This document shows, piece after piece, positions 18,427-26,729 of a DNA stretch of 64,000 bases. The stretch's first letter is position 1. Each line of letters starts with the position of its first letter. Below the pieces are notes generated by a model that saw only the letters and a list, made by a program, of their open reading frames with translations, was not told the DNA's origin and ran no database searches. The DNA comes from Curtobacterium aurantiacum (lineage in GTDB: Bacteria; Actinomycetota; Actinomycetes; Actinomycetales; Microbacteriaceae). The position numbers and the translations under genes are program-made. The stretch is taken from the NCBI RefSeq assembly GCF_018598555.1, contig NZ_JAHEWN010000011.1, positions 62,001 through 126,000 on the forward strand, written 5' to 3'.

Positions 18427-19392
18427 CTACGCGTGCAGCGCGGTGTTCAGCTGGATGCCCTCGCCCTTGCGCTGCAGCGCCTCGACGGCGCCGCTGAGGC
18501 TGTTGCGGCGGAACAGGATGTTCGGGGTGCCGGAGAGCTCGGCGGCCTTGACGGTCTTCGGGGTGCCGTCGGGGTTCGGGGCAGCGCCGACCAGGACCAC
18601 CTTCGTGCCCGCCGTGACGTACAGGCCCGCCTCGATGACGGAGTCGTCGCCGAGCGAGATGCCGAGCCCCGCGTTCGCGCCGAGGAGCGCGCGTTCCCCG
18701 AGCGAGACACGGTGCGTGCCGCCGCCGGACAGCGTGCCCATGATCGAGGCCCCGCCGCCGATGTCCGTGCCGTTGCCGACGACGACGCCCTGCGAGACGC
18801 GGCCCTCGATCATGGCGTCGCCGAGGGTGCCGGCGTTGAAGTTCACGAAGCCCTCGTGCATGACGGTGGTGCCCGGTGCCAGGTGGGCGCCGAGGCGGAC
18901 CCGGTTGGCGTCACCGATCCGGACGCGGTCCGGCACGACGTAGTCGAGCAGGCGCGGGAACTTGTCGACGGCGTGCACGGCGATCCCGGCGCGCTGCAGC
19001 GACGGGCGCAGGCGCGTCAGGGACTCGGGGTGCACCGGGCCGGCGTTCGTCCACGCGACGATCGGCAGGTGGCCGAAGACGCCGTCGAGGTTCACCGCGT
19101 TCGGGCGGACGTGCAGGTGGCTCAGCAGGTGCAGGCGCAGGTACGCGTCCGGGGTGCTCGCCGGGGCGGCGTCGATCGAGATCTCGGTGGTGACGGCCTC
19201 GACCCGGACCTCGCGGCGGGGGTCGTCACCGACGTGCGCCTGCAGCTCGGCCGGGAACACGGCGTCGGCGGGCAGCGCCCCGAGGCGCGTCTCCGGGTAC
19301 CAGGTGTCGAGCGTCGTGCCGTCGGCGGCGATCGTCGCGAGGCCGTGGCCCCAGGCGTGGGTCGGGCGGTCGGAGGCAATCGTGTCGGTCAC
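18427..19392 (-). CDS. dapD: Tetrahydrodipicolinate N-succinyltransferase
   Basis: A 321-residue left-handed beta-helix acyltransferase of the actinobacterial DapD type, transferring succinyl from succinyl-CoA to tetrahydrodipicolinate in lysine/DAP synthesis. Hexapeptide-type repeats run through [20 protein letters not shown] and [18 protein letters not shown]. The GTG start follows TACCCT by 6 nt. It is divergent from dapE with a 119-nt gap, so the two steps flanking DapC are regulated from one short region. Confidence 0.93.
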   Translation of the reverse strand: MTDTIASDRPTHAWGHGLATIAADGTTLDTWYPETRLGALPADAVFPAELQAHVGDDPRREVRVEAVTTEISIDAAPASTPDAYLRLHLLSHLHVRPNAVNLDGVFGHLPIVAWTNAGPVHPESLTRLRPSLQRAGIAVHAVDKFPRLLDYVVPDRVRIGDANRVRLGAHLAPGTTVMHEGFVNFNAGTLGDAMIEGRVSQGVVVGNGTDIGGGASIMGTLSGGGTHRVSLGERALLGANAGLGISLGDDSVIEAGLYVTAGTKVVLVGAAPNPDGTPKTVKAAELSGTPNILFRRNSLSGAVEALQRKGEGIQLNTALHA

Positions 19393-19398
19393 GGCTCC

Positions 19399-19404
19399 AG
19401 GGTA
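19399..19404 (-). promoter_or_regulatory. -10 box, dapD
   Basis: Minus-strand TACCCT ends 6 nt before GTG 19392. A GGAG in the spacer could act as a Shine-Dalgarno sequence only in longer transcripts. Confidence 0.5.
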
Positions 19405-19499
19405 CCGAGCGCCGGTCGACGGGCACCGTCCGGCCGGACGGCCGGGGCGGCGGGGTTCCCGACCGTCCGGACTGCCGGGGCGGTGCGAGGGGTGGCCGG

Positions 19500-19505
19500 T
19501 AGGCT
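19500..19505 (+). promoter_or_regulatory. -10 box, leaderless dapE mRNA
   Basis: TAGGCT, 6 nt before ATG 19512. Confidence 0.6.
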
Positions 19506-19511
19506 GCCCGC

Positions 19512-20594
19512 ATGCCGGAGCACCTCGACCTCACCGCCTCGTCCATCGACATCACCCGTGCCATCTGCGACATCGAGTCGGTGTCCGGCAACGAGCAGGC
19601 CCTCGCCGACGCGATCGAGGCCGTGCTCGCACCGCTGCCGCACCTCGAGGTGATCCGTGACGGCGACGCGATCGTGGCGCGGACGAACCTGGGCCGCGAC
19701 CGCCGCGTCGTCATCGCCGGTCACATCGACACCGTGCCGCTCAACGACAACCTGCCGACCGAGTTCCGCACCGCCGAGGACGGCACCGAGATCCTCTGGG
19801 GCCGCGGCACCGTCGACATGAAGGCCGGCTGCGCGGTGCAGCTCAAGCTCGCGTACGACCTGGTCGACCCCTCCGTCGACGTGACCTGGGTCTGGTACGA
19901 CCACGAAGAGGTCAGCGACGCCCTGAACGGCCTCGGCCGTCTCGCACGCACGCGGCCCGAGCTGCTCACCGGTGACTTCGCGATCCTGGGGGAGCCCTCC
20001 GGGGCGCAGATCGAGGGCGGCTGCAACGGCAACCTGCGCGCCGAGATCCGCACCTTCGGCAAGCGCTCGCACAGTGCGCGCAGCTGGATCGGCGACAACG
20101 CGATCCACAAGACCGCCCCGATCCTCGCCACCCTGGCCGCGTACGAGCCGCGCACCGTCACGGTCGACGGGCTCGAGTACCGCGAGGGTCTGAACGCCGT
20201 GGGCATCAGCGGCGGCATCGCGGGCAACATCATCCCGGACGAGGCGATGGTGCACGTGAACTACCGGTTCGCCCCGTCGCGCTCGGCCGACGAGGCCGTC
20301 GCGCACATCCGCGAGCTGTTCGACGGGTACGAGGTGACGATCGTCGACCTCGCCGCCGGCGCCCGCCCCGGCCTCGACGCCCCGCTCGCGCAGGACTTCG
20401 TCGCAGCGGTCGGCGGTCCGGCACCCCGCCCGAAGTACGGCTGGACCGACGTCGCCCGGTTCTCGGCGCTCGGCGTCCCCGCGGTCAACTACGGCCCCGG
20501 TGAGCCGGTCTTCGCCCACCACGACGACGAGCAGGTCCCGGTCGCGCAGATCACCGCGGTCGAGGCCGGGCTGCGTCGGTGGCTGACGGCCTGA
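19512..20594 (+). CDS. dapE: Succinyl-diaminopimelate desuccinylase
   Basis: A 360-residue M20 metallohydrolase releasing LL-DAP from its succinyl form. Metal ligands and catalytic acids are visible in [23 protein letters not shown] and [13 protein letters not shown], with a C-terminal histidine in FAHHDDEQV. It completes the dapD-dapC-dapE succinylase branch within this window. The GT-C mannosyltransferase gene starts 16 nt inside its 3' end, so the two are probably co-translated. Confidence 0.94.
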   Translation: MPEHLDLTASSIDITRAICDIESVSGNEQALADAIEAVLAPLPHLEVIRDGDAIVARTNLGRDRRVVIAGHIDTVPLNDNLPTEFRTAEDGTEILWGRGTVDMKAGCAVQLKLAYDLVDPSVDVTWVWYDHEEVSDALNGLGRLARTRPELLTGDFAILGEPSGAQIEGGCNGNLRAEIRTFGKRSHSARSWIGDNAIHKTAPILATLAAYEPRTVTVDGLEYREGLNAVGISGGIAGNIIPDEAMVHVNYRFAPSRSADEAVAHIRELFDGYEVTIVDLAAGARPGLDAPLAQDFVAAVGGPAPRPKYGWTDVARFSALGVPAVNYGPGEPVFAHHDDEQVPVAQITAVEAGLRRWLTA

Positions 20595-21823
20595 CGACGG
20601 CGGGGGCCACCCGGAGGACCCCTGCTCGCACCCGCTGGCGCGCCCGGTACCGGGTCGTGCCGTGGTGGGTTCGCATCACGATCGTCTACGTGCTCGCCCG
20701 GCTCGTCACCGGCGCGATGATGCTCGCGTTCGCGGGCGTCCAGGCGGCGAACTCGTTCACCGTGGAGAGCCCGGGCTACCTGTCGTTCGCGTCGATCTGG
20801 GACGGCGCCTGGTACCGCGTGATCGCCACGGGCGGGTACCCGTCGACGCTGCCGGTCGACGCCGCCGGGCACGTGACCGAGAACGCGTGGGCGTTCATGC
20901 CCGCGTACCCGTTCCTGGTCCGGGCGCTCATGCTGCTCACCGGGGCGTCGTTCGAGTTCGTCGCGGTCTCGGTGTCGTTGCTCGCCGGCCTCGGTGCCGC
21001 GCTCGTGTTCCGCCGGCTCATGGGCCGGTTCCTCGACCCGGCCCGGGCGACGTTCGCCACCGTGCTGTTCTGCGTCGCGCCGGTGTCGGCGATGTTCCAG
21101 GTCGCCTACGCCGAGGCGATGGGCCTCTTCCTGCTGCTCGTCGCGCTGCTGCTCATGGTGGACCGGCGGTGGTGGGCGATGCTGCCCGTGGTGCTGCTGC
21201 TCGGCATGACCCGGCCGACCGGGCTCGCCTTCGCCTTCCTCGTGGTGCTCTTCGTGGGCGCGTGGGCCATCCGTCCGGCGTGGGTGCGGTCGTCGGAGCC
21301 GCTGACCCTCCGCGGGCTCGTGCCGCCCGCCGTGGTCGCCACGGTGTCCGGTCTGGTCGGCCTGGCCTGGCCCGCGATCGCCTGGGCGGTCACCGGGGTG
21401 CCGAAGGCGTACACGGACACCGAACTCGCCTGGCGGTCGTCGTACATCGGCTGGAAGGAACTCGTGCCGTTCGCGCCCTGGGTGCAGGGGTTCGGGTGGT
21501 GGTTCGGGCAGCCCGCGGGCACCGTGTTGCTCGTCGTGGCGCTCGTCGGGTTCGCCGCGTTCGTCTGCATGCCGGCCGCACGCCGGATCGGCATCGAGCT
21601 GCGACTCTGGGGCGTGGCGTACCTGGTGTACCTGCTCGCGGTGTTCTTCCCGCAGTCGAGCACCTGGCGCATCCTCGTGCCGATCGCACCGCTGCTCGGC
21701 ATCGTCGCGCTGCCGCGGTCGCGGGTGTACCGCGTGGCCGTCGTCGTCGCGTTCGTCGGGTTGCAGTGGGTCTGGCTGTACTACACGTGGTGGGTCGACG
21801 GCTACGACTGGACCCCGCCGTGA
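20579..21823 (+). CDS. GT-C membrane mannosyltransferase, PIG-V-like
   Basis: A 414-residue polytopic membrane protein with about ten helices. The extracytoplasmic loop after helix 1 has [19 protein letters not shown], the WDG-x-WY-x2-IA motif of PIG-V-type and related GT-C glycosyltransferases, which use polyprenyl-phosphate sugars. GTG 20579 overlaps the end of dapE by 16 nt. The acceptor could be a lipoglycan, wall polymer or protein; nothing here decides. No partner glycosyltransferase is adjacent. Confidence 0.8.
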   Translation: MADGLTTAGATRRTPARTRWRARYRVVPWWVRITIVYVLARLVTGAMMLAFAGVQAANSFTVESPGYLSFASIWDGAWYRVIATGGYPSTLPVDAAGHVTENAWAFMPAYPFLVRALMLLTGASFEFVAVSVSLLAGLGAALVFRRLMGRFLDPARATFATVLFCVAPVSAMFQVAYAEAMGLFLLLVALLLMVDRRWWAMLPVVLLLGMTRPTGLAFAFLVVLFVGAWAIRPAWVRSSEPLTLRGLVPPAVVATVSGLVGLAWPAIAWAVTGVPKAYTDTELAWRSSYIGWKELVPFAPWVQGFGWWFGQPAGTVLLVVALVGFAAFVCMPAARRIGIELRLWGVAYLVYLLAVFFPQSSTWRILVPIAPLLGIVALPRSRVYRVAVVVAFVGLQWVWLYYTWWVDGYDWTPP

Positions 21824-21930
21824 TCGATGCGGGGCGCCGGAGGCCCGTGGATCCGCGTTCTGCGGAGCATCCGGACGGCACGTTCGACACCCCCAACCTG
21901 GGCGGTTTCGCAGTTGCCCCCTCCATACGG

Positions 21931-21936
21931 GATAAT
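21931..21936 (+). promoter_or_regulatory. -10 box of DUF3117 gene
   Basis: GATAAT in a locally A/T-richer stretch, 34 nt before the start. AAAGGGG (21957-21963) is the Shine-Dalgarno sequence. This is one of the few genes here with a classical leader. Confidence 0.5.
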
Positions 21937-21970
21937 GGGGCTGCATTTACTGCACGAAAGGGGACATCTG

Positions 21971-22141
21971 ATGGCAGCCATGAAGCCGAGGACCGGTGAC
22001 GGGCCGATGGAGGCTGTTAAGGAGGGTCGACTCATCATCGTGCGGGTTCCGCTCGAAGGTGGAGGCCGCCTGGTCGTCTCGGTCAACGATGCCGAGGCCA
22101 AGGAACTCCACGACGCACTCGCTGAGGTCGTCTCGGCCTAG
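21971..22141 (+). CDS. DUF3117 small protein
   Basis: A 56-residue protein, MAAMKPRTGDGPMEAVKEGR then a short beta-rich tail (IIVRVPLEGGGRLVVSVND). It matches the actinobacterial DUF3117 family (Rv1211-like), nearly invariant but of unknown function. It has its own promoter and a strong ribosome-binding site, so it is likely well expressed. A GGAGGCC-family hairpin lies 18 nt after the stop. Confidence 0.9.
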   Translation: MAAMKPRTGDGPMEAVKEGRLIIVRVPLEGGGRLVVSVNDAEAKELHDALAEVVSA

Positions 22142-22158
22142 TACGTCGAAGCACCAGA

Positions 22159-22196
22159 ACGGGAGGCCCGGAGCGTGTACGCTCCGGGCCTCCCGT
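22159..22196. terminator. GGAGGCC-family hairpin after DUF3117 gene
   Basis: A perfect 17-bp stem, 22159-22175 with 22180-22196, around a TGTA loop. Copy 3 of the family and the clearest case between co-directional genes. Confidence 0.8.
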
Positions 22197-22255
22197 CTGT
22201 CCGCCCGCAGCCGGTTGCACTCCGCGGTGTCGGTCGGCTCCGGCAGGATGGGGCC

Positions 22256-22975
22256 GTGCCGAGGACGAGACTGCCGATCCGCCGCGTCGAGGAGTACGCG
22301 CCGGACCCGATGCGCCGGGACGCCTGGCCCGCGACCCTCGCGCCCGTCCGGCAGCTGCTCGACGACGGGCTCGACCTCGCTCCGGTGACGGTGCTGGTCG
22401 GCGAGAACGGTGCGGGCAAGTCCACCCTGGTCGAGGCGATGGCGCTCGCGTTCGGCATGGGACCCGAGGGCGGTTCGACGAAGTCCGGGCACAGCACCCG
22501 CCCGAGCGAATCCCAGCTCTGGGAGCACATCGCCCTGCACCGCGAACCCGGGGCCGTGCGGTCCGGGTTCTTCCTGCGTGCCGAGACCATGCACGGGGTG
22601 TTCACCTACCTCGAGGAGCACCCCGGGGGCAACGAACCGCTGTTCCACGAGCGCAGCCACGGGGAGTCGTTCCTCGACTTCGTGATCCACCGGTCGCAGT
22701 GGCCCGGGCTCTGGATCCTCGACGAGCCGGAGTCGGCCCTGTCGTTCTCGGGCTGCCTGGCGCTCATCGGGCTGCTGCAGTCCATCGTGGAGACCGGCGT
22801 CGGACAGATCGTGCTCTCGACGCACTCACCCGTGCTCGCGGCGTTCCCCGGGGCCGAGATCCACGAGGTCGGCGAGTGGGGTCTGCGGCGCACCACGTGG
22901 AGCGATCTCGACCTCGTACGGAACCAGCGGGCGTTCCTCGAGTCGCCCGAGCGGTACCTGCGGCACCTGGACTGA
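22256..22975 (+). CDS. AAA family ATPase (ABC-type predicted ATPase)
   Basis: A 239-residue ATPase. Walker A GENGAGKST (residues 49-57), Walker B LWILDEPESAL and a terminal LSTHSPVLAA switch place it with small ABC/SMC-like predicted ATPases (AAA_15/AAA_21 group). There is no membrane segment and no partner nuclease gene alongside. GTG 22256 follows CAGGAT by 6 nt. The role is unknown; relatives are general housekeeping ATPases rather than defence-specific. Confidence 0.8.
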   Translation: MPRTRLPIRRVEEYAPDPMRRDAWPATLAPVRQLLDDGLDLAPVTVLVGENGAGKSTLVEAMALAFGMGPEGGSTKSGHSTRPSESQLWEHIALHREPGAVRSGFFLRAETMHGVFTYLEEHPGGNEPLFHERSHGESFLDFVIHRSQWPGLWILDEPESALSFSGCLALIGLLQSIVETGVGQIVLSTHSPVLAAFPGAEIHEVGEWGLRRTTWSDLDLVRNQRAFLESPERYLRHLD

Positions 22976-23002
22976 CCTGCGCGAGCGCCGGCGGGTCAAG
23001 CG

Positions 23003-23635
23003 CTAGTTGGTGACCTTCGTCAGCTGCAGCAGCCCGTCACCGGCCGGCGACAGCGCGCTGCGCACCGCACCGGAGGTCGACACCTCGGTCAGCAGCAGCC
23101 GGAAGTCCGTGGTGGCACGGTCGCGCTTCACCGGGTCGGCCACACGTCCGCGCCAGAGCGCGTGCGGCACCAGGACGGTGCCACCGAGGCGTGCGAGCCG
23201 AAGTCCGTGCTCGACGTACTCGATGACGTGCTCGGGGTCGGCGTCGACGAGCACGACGTCGTACGAGGCCTCGTTCATGCGGGGGAGCACCTGGTTCGCC
23301 CGACCGGGGATGAGCCGGATCCGTGCGGGGGCGGTGCCGGCGCTGATGTAGGCGTCGCGGGCGAACTGCTGGTGGTCGACCTCGACGTCGATCGTCGTCA
23401 GGGTCGCGTTCGGGGCACCGGCGAGCAGGTACAGGCCGGAGACGCCGAGTCCGGTGCCGATCTCGATGATGCTCGTGGCTCGCGAGGCTGCGGCGATGAC
23501 CCCGATCTGCGCACCGATCGCGGGCGAGATCGCTTCGACCCCGAGTTCCAGGGAGTGCTCCCGAGCACGGGCGATCGCCTCGGTCTCCGAGACGATGTCC
23601 TCGGCGAACTTCCAGTTCGACTCTTTCTCTGACAC
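23003..23635 (-). CDS. O-methyltransferase (Rv1220c-like)
   Basis: About 210 residues; SAM-dependent methyltransferase family 3 with motif I IIEIGTGLGVSGLYLL and an Asp-rich metal/SAM region DVVLVDADPEHV. GTG 23635 is chosen because GGAG precedes it by 5 nt; the GTG 6 nt earlier would be too close. It is divergent from tatB. In M. tuberculosis the same two families flank sigE-rseA-htrA; here they are direct neighbours. Substrate unknown. Confidence 0.85.
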   Translation of the reverse strand: MSEKESNWKFAEDIVSETEAIARAREHSLELGVEAISPAIGAQIGVIAAASRATSIIEIGTGLGVSGLYLLAGAPNATLTTIDVEVDHQQFARDAYISAGTAPARIRLIPGRANQVLPRMNEASYDVVLVDADPEHVIEYVEHGLRLARLGGTVLVPHALWRGRVADPVKRDRATTDFRLLLTEVSTSGAVRSALSPAGDGLLQLTKVTN

Positions 23636-23686
23636 GCACACTCCGTTCGGGAGACAACTCTAGAGGTGCAACGCAGCAGCACGCGT

Positions 23687-23692
23687 TAGGCT
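23687..23692 (+). promoter_or_regulatory. -10 box, leaderless tatB mRNA
   Basis: TAGGCT, 7 nt before GTG 23700. Confidence 0.55.
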
Positions 23693-23699
23693 CGCTCGC

Positions 23700-24068
23700 G
23701 TGGACATCCCGCTCGACAAGATCCTGATCATCGGGGTCATCGGCGTCCTCTTGCTCGGGCCGCAGCGCCTGCCGATGTACGCCCAGAAGTTGGCCGAGTT
23801 CGTCAAGGCCGTGCGCCGGTTCGCCGACACCGCCAAGGAGCGGATGCGCGACGAGATGGGCCCCGAGTTCGACGACATCGAGTGGCAGAAGCTCGACCCG
23901 CGCCAGTACGACCCGCGCCGCATCATCCGAGACGCCCTGCTCGACTCCGGCTCCGGTGCCGCAGCCGTCCAGACGGCGCAGGTCACGGCGTCCAAGGTGC
24001 GTGCGACGGCTCCCGTCGTGCCGCTGGCAGCCGGTGAACCGGCACCCTTCGACGCCGAGGCGACCTGA
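23700..24068 (+). CDS. tatB: Twin-arginine translocase TatB-type subunit
   Basis: A 122-residue protein with one N-terminal membrane helix (KILIIGVIGVLLLGP), the hinge QRLP, and an amphipathic helix (AQKLAEFVKAVRRFADTAKE) typical of TatA/TatB. The longer acidic/basic tail suggests TatB rather than TatA. It recognises folded Tat substrates together with TatC, encoded elsewhere. Single gene with a leaderless start. A long perfect palindrome follows the stop by 20 nt. Confidence 0.85.
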   Translation: MDIPLDKILIIGVIGVLLLGPQRLPMYAQKLAEFVKAVRRFADTAKERMRDEMGPEFDDIEWQKLDPRQYDPRRIIRDALLDSGSGAAAVQTAQVTASKVRATAPVVPLAAGEPAPFDAEAT

Positions 24069-24080
24069 CGCCCGTCACGT

Positions 24081-24142
24081 CCCCACGCGACGGACTGGAG
24101 GCCCGGTGCCAGCTGGCACCGGGCCTCCAGTCCGTCGTGGGG
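24081..24142. terminator. GGAGGCC-family perfect palindrome after tatB
   Basis: Bases 24089-24136 form a perfect 48-nt palindrome (24-nt arms, centre AGCT). CCCCAC (24081-24086) and GTGGGG (24137-24142) extend the base with a 2-nt bulge. It lies between convergent genes. Copy 4 of the family; its core GTGCCAGCTGGCAC differs from the 1652 copy by one complementary base pair. Confidence 0.85.
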
Positions 24143-24150
24143 TCGCGTCG

Positions 24151-24999
24151 TCAGTCGCGGGTGGCGACGATCGTGTAGGTGGTCGGGATGCGGTCGCGGT
24201 CGTGTTCCGGCCATGCCCACGACCCCGTGCCGGTCTCGACCATGCGGGGGCTGAACCGCCACGGCAGGGTGCGACCCTCGTCGAGTCGGCGGAGCCGGAG
24301 TCCGGCGCCGAGCAGGGCGTTGACGATCTCGGACAGCGGGTGCGGCCACTCGAAGGTCCGGGTGTTCGCCACCGTGCCGTCGCCCGCGTAGGTGCCGGCA
24401 TCGTCCCACTGCTGTGCCGTGCCGTCCGGGAAGTAGCGGTAGCGGGTGACGAGCTCGTCGGCGTCCTCGTCGAGGGCGTACAGGGCGGGGTGGCCGTCCC
24501 GGATGAAGAACACCCCGCCGGGGCGCAGCAGGCCGGCGACCTGCGCGGCCCACCGATCGAGGTCGGGGAGCCAGCAGATCGTGCCGATGCTCGTGTAGAC
24601 GACGTCGAAGTCCCCGGTGACCGCTGCCCGGGCGTCGAGGACGTCGGTCTCGACCCAGGTGACGTCGAGTCCGAGTCGCGACGCGAGCCCGCTTGCCGAG
24701 GCGAGTGCGGCGGGGGAGAAGTCGACGCCGGTCAGCCGGGCGCCCTCGCGGGCGAGTGACACCGTGTCGGTGCCGATGTGGCACTGCAGGTGACAGACGT
24801 CGAGGCCGTCGAGCGAGCCGTTCGGCAGCCAGGGCGTCAGGGCAGGCAGGTCCTCGCGCACGACGTCGGAGCGGTGGTCGGGGTCGGCGAGGGCGTCGAC
24901 CGCGTAGGCGCCCTCGTGGATCGGCACCCGGTCGTCCCAGTTCGCCCGGTTCGTGGCGCGTGCGTGGTCCCAGTCGACGTCGACGTGATCCGAGCTCAT
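24151..24999 (-). CDS. SAM-dependent methyltransferase
   Basis: A 282-residue class I methyltransferase. Motif I is VCHLQCHIGTDTVSLAREGA, followed by TGVDFSPAALA and post-motif VVYTSIGTICWLPDL. A conserved N-terminal segment (RATNRANWDDRVPIHEG) is common in this uncharacterised family. Its minus-strand TAGGCT -10 box lies 7 nt before the ATG, and its TAG is the stop codon of mrp, so it is transcribed separately although it is only 10 nt downstream. Substrate unknown. Confidence 0.8.
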   Translation of the reverse strand: MSSDHVDVDWDHARATNRANWDDRVPIHEGAYAVDALADPDHRSDVVREDLPALTPWLPNGSLDGLDVCHLQCHIGTDTVSLAREGARLTGVDFSPAALASASGLASRLGLDVTWVETDVLDARAAVTGDFDVVYTSIGTICWLPDLDRWAAQVAGLLRPGGVFFIRDGHPALYALDEDADELVTRYRYFPDGTAQQWDDAGTYAGDGTVANTRTFEWPHPLSEIVNALLGAGLRLRRLDEGRTLPWRFSPRMVETGTGSWAWPEHDRDRIPTTYTIVATRD

Positions 25000-25006
25000 G
25001 CCGTCG

Positions 25007-25012
25007 AGCCTA
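25007..25012 (-). promoter_or_regulatory. -10 box fused to mrp stop codon
   Basis: Minus-strand TAGGCT, 7 nt before ATG 24999. The first three bases are the TAG that ends mrp. Confidence 0.5.
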
Positions 25013-26170
25013 GGACAGCGACAACCCGAGCTTCCGGCCGGCGAGCCCGCGTCCCATCGTCGTGATCCGGTCCGCGATCGCCGTCAGGGCCACCGCCGAC
25101 GGGTCCTCGGGAGCACCGAGCACCACGGGGAGGCCGGTGTCCCCGCCCTGCCGGAGCGGCACGGACAGCGGCACGCTGCCGAGCACCGGCACGGGGCTGT
25201 CCTGCCCCCGGGAGAGCCGTGCGGCGGTCTCGGCGCCACCGCCCTCGCCGAACAGGTGCAGGACCGAGCCGTCGGGCTGCACGAGCCCCGCCATGTTCTC
25301 GATCACGCCGATGACCCGCTGCCCGGTCTGACGGGCGACGATCCCGCTGCGCTCGGCGACGTCGGCGGCTGCGGCCTGGGGGGTCGTGACGACGAGGACC
25401 TCGGCGTGCGGCAGCAGCTGCCCCACCGAGATCGCGACGTCGCCGGTGCCCGGCGGCAGGTCGAGCAGCAGGACGTCGAGGTCGCCGAAGAACACGTCGG
25501 TCAGGAACTGGTTCACGGTGCGGTGCAGCATCGGGCCGCGCCACGACACCGCGGTGGAGACGTCGTCGACGAACATGCCGATCGACACGACCTTCACGTC
25601 GTGGGCCACCGGCGGCAGGATCATGCTGTCCACGCGAGTCGGGCGCGGTGCGACGCCGTGCTCGTCCGTCAGGCCCATCAGCCCGGGGACGCTGAAGCCG
25701 TGCACGTCGACGTCGACGACCCCGACCCGCAAGCCCCGGCGGGCGAGCGCGACGGCGAGGTTCACGGTGACCGTGGACTTGCCGACGCCACCCTTGCCAC
25801 TCGTCACGGCGATCACCCGGGTGAGCGAGTCCGCGGTGAACTGGACCTCCTTGGGCCGGCCAGCCCGCAGCCGCTCGGTCAGCGCGGCGCGCGTCGCGGG
25901 GTCCATCACGGACACGTCGACGTCCACCGCGGCGACCCCCGGGACGGAACCGGCGGCGACGCGCACGTCGCGCTCGATGGTGTCGGCGGCGGGGCACCCG
26001 ACGATCGTGAGCTGCAGGTCGACGCGCACCGCGCCTCCCGGCTGCACGTCGACCCCACGGATCATGTCGAGCTCCGTGACGGGGCGACGGATCTCGGGGT
26101 CGATGACGCGGCCGAGCGCGGCGAGGACCGCCGTGCCGAGCTGTTCGTCGGTGGGGAGGGCGTCAGCCAC
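25010..26170 (-). CDS. mrp: Mrp/ApbC-type P-loop ATPase
   Basis: A 386-residue protein. The N-terminal MIP18/DUF59 domain (residues 8-95, with VGCP) is joined to a deviant-Walker ParA-like ATPase with GKGGVGKST at 125-133 and LLLDLPPGTGD near 235-244. Mrp/ApbC proteins carry Fe-S clusters to target proteins, but the usual CxxC in the ENM...GGG segment is absent here (ENMAGLVQPDGS, 291-302). GTG 26170 overlaps the end of the DUF1003 gene by 8 nt, and that gene overlaps the MgtE-N/CBS gene, so the three form a tight leftward operon. Confidence 0.9.
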   Translation of the reverse strand: MADALPTDEQLGTAVLAALGRVIDPEIRRPVTELDMIRGVDVQPGGAVRVDLQLTIVGCPAADTIERDVRVAAGSVPGVAAVDVDVSVMDPATRAALTERLRAGRPKEVQFTADSLTRVIAVTSGKGGVGKSTVTVNLAVALARRGLRVGVVDVDVHGFSVPGLMGLTDEHGVAPRPTRVDSMILPPVAHDVKVVSIGMFVDDVSTAVSWRGPMLHRTVNQFLTDVFFGDLDVLLLDLPPGTGDVAISVGQLLPHAEVLVVTTPQAAAADVAERSGIVARQTGQRVIGVIENMAGLVQPDGSVLHLFGEGGGAETAARLSRGQDSPVPVLGSVPLSVPLRQGGDTGLPVVLGAPEDPSAVALTAIADRITTMGRGLAGRKLGLSLS

Positions 26171-26729
26171 GGGTGGAGCTGTCGTGTTCGTCCGCGTAGC
26201 CAGCCTCGTCGGCGTCGCGGCGATCGAGTTCCTCGAGCAGGGAGCGGAGCTCGGCGCGGATGAAGTCCTTCGAGGCCATGTCCCGCATCGCGAGGCGCAG
26301 GGCGACGACCTCGCGTGCCAGGTACTCGGTGTCCGCCAGGTTCCGCTCGGCCCGCTGACGGTCCTGCTCGAACTGCACGCGGTCACGGTCGTCCTGCCGG
26401 TTCTGCGCGAGCAGGATCAGCGGGGCGGCGTACGACGCCTGCAGCGAGAGCACGAGTGTCAGTGCCGTGAAGCCGATCGCGGCCGAGTCGAACTGCCACG
26501 GCTTCGGCGCGAGGGTGTTGTAGCCCATCCAGACCACGCAGAACAGCGTGAGGCCGATGAGGAACCACGGCGTACCCATGCCGCGTGCGATGCCTTCGGT
26601 CGCGCGACCGAAGGTGTCCCCGCGACCGCGGCGGCGGGTGGGGAGCACACGCGTGCGCATGCCCTTGGGGGAGTCGAGCCGGACCTCTTGACGGTCTCGG
26701 TCGCGACGGTTGTCATCCGTTCGGGCCAC
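26163..26729 (-). CDS. DUF1003 membrane protein
   Basis: A 188-residue protein. An Arg-rich N-terminus is followed by two membrane helices (WFLIGLTLFCVVWMGYN and AAIGFTALTLVLSLQASY) and a charged, probably coiled-coil tail (QNRQDDRDRVQFEQDRQRAE). This matches DUF1003, which is linked to the MgtE-N/CBS gene and mrp in many actinobacteria (Rv1229c-Rv1232c region). It is the middle gene of the three-gene operon, with 17-nt and 8-nt overlaps. It may act with the CBS protein in metal or stress response, but this is not shown. Confidence 0.85.
   Translation of the reverse strand: MARTDDNRRDRDRQEVRLDSPKGMRTRVLPTRRRGRGDTFGRATEGIARGMGTPWFLIGLTLFCVVWMGYNTLAPKPWQFDSAAIGFTALTLVLSLQASYAAPLILLAQNRQDDRDRVQFEQDRQRAERNLADTEYLAREVVALRLAMRDMASKDFIRAELRSLLEELDRRDADEAGYADEHDSSTRG

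Noticed and set aside
20579-20594. Frameshift linking dapE and the mannosyltransferase gene
   Set aside because: The 16-nt overlap is a normal coupled start; both proteins have complete, unrelated domains.
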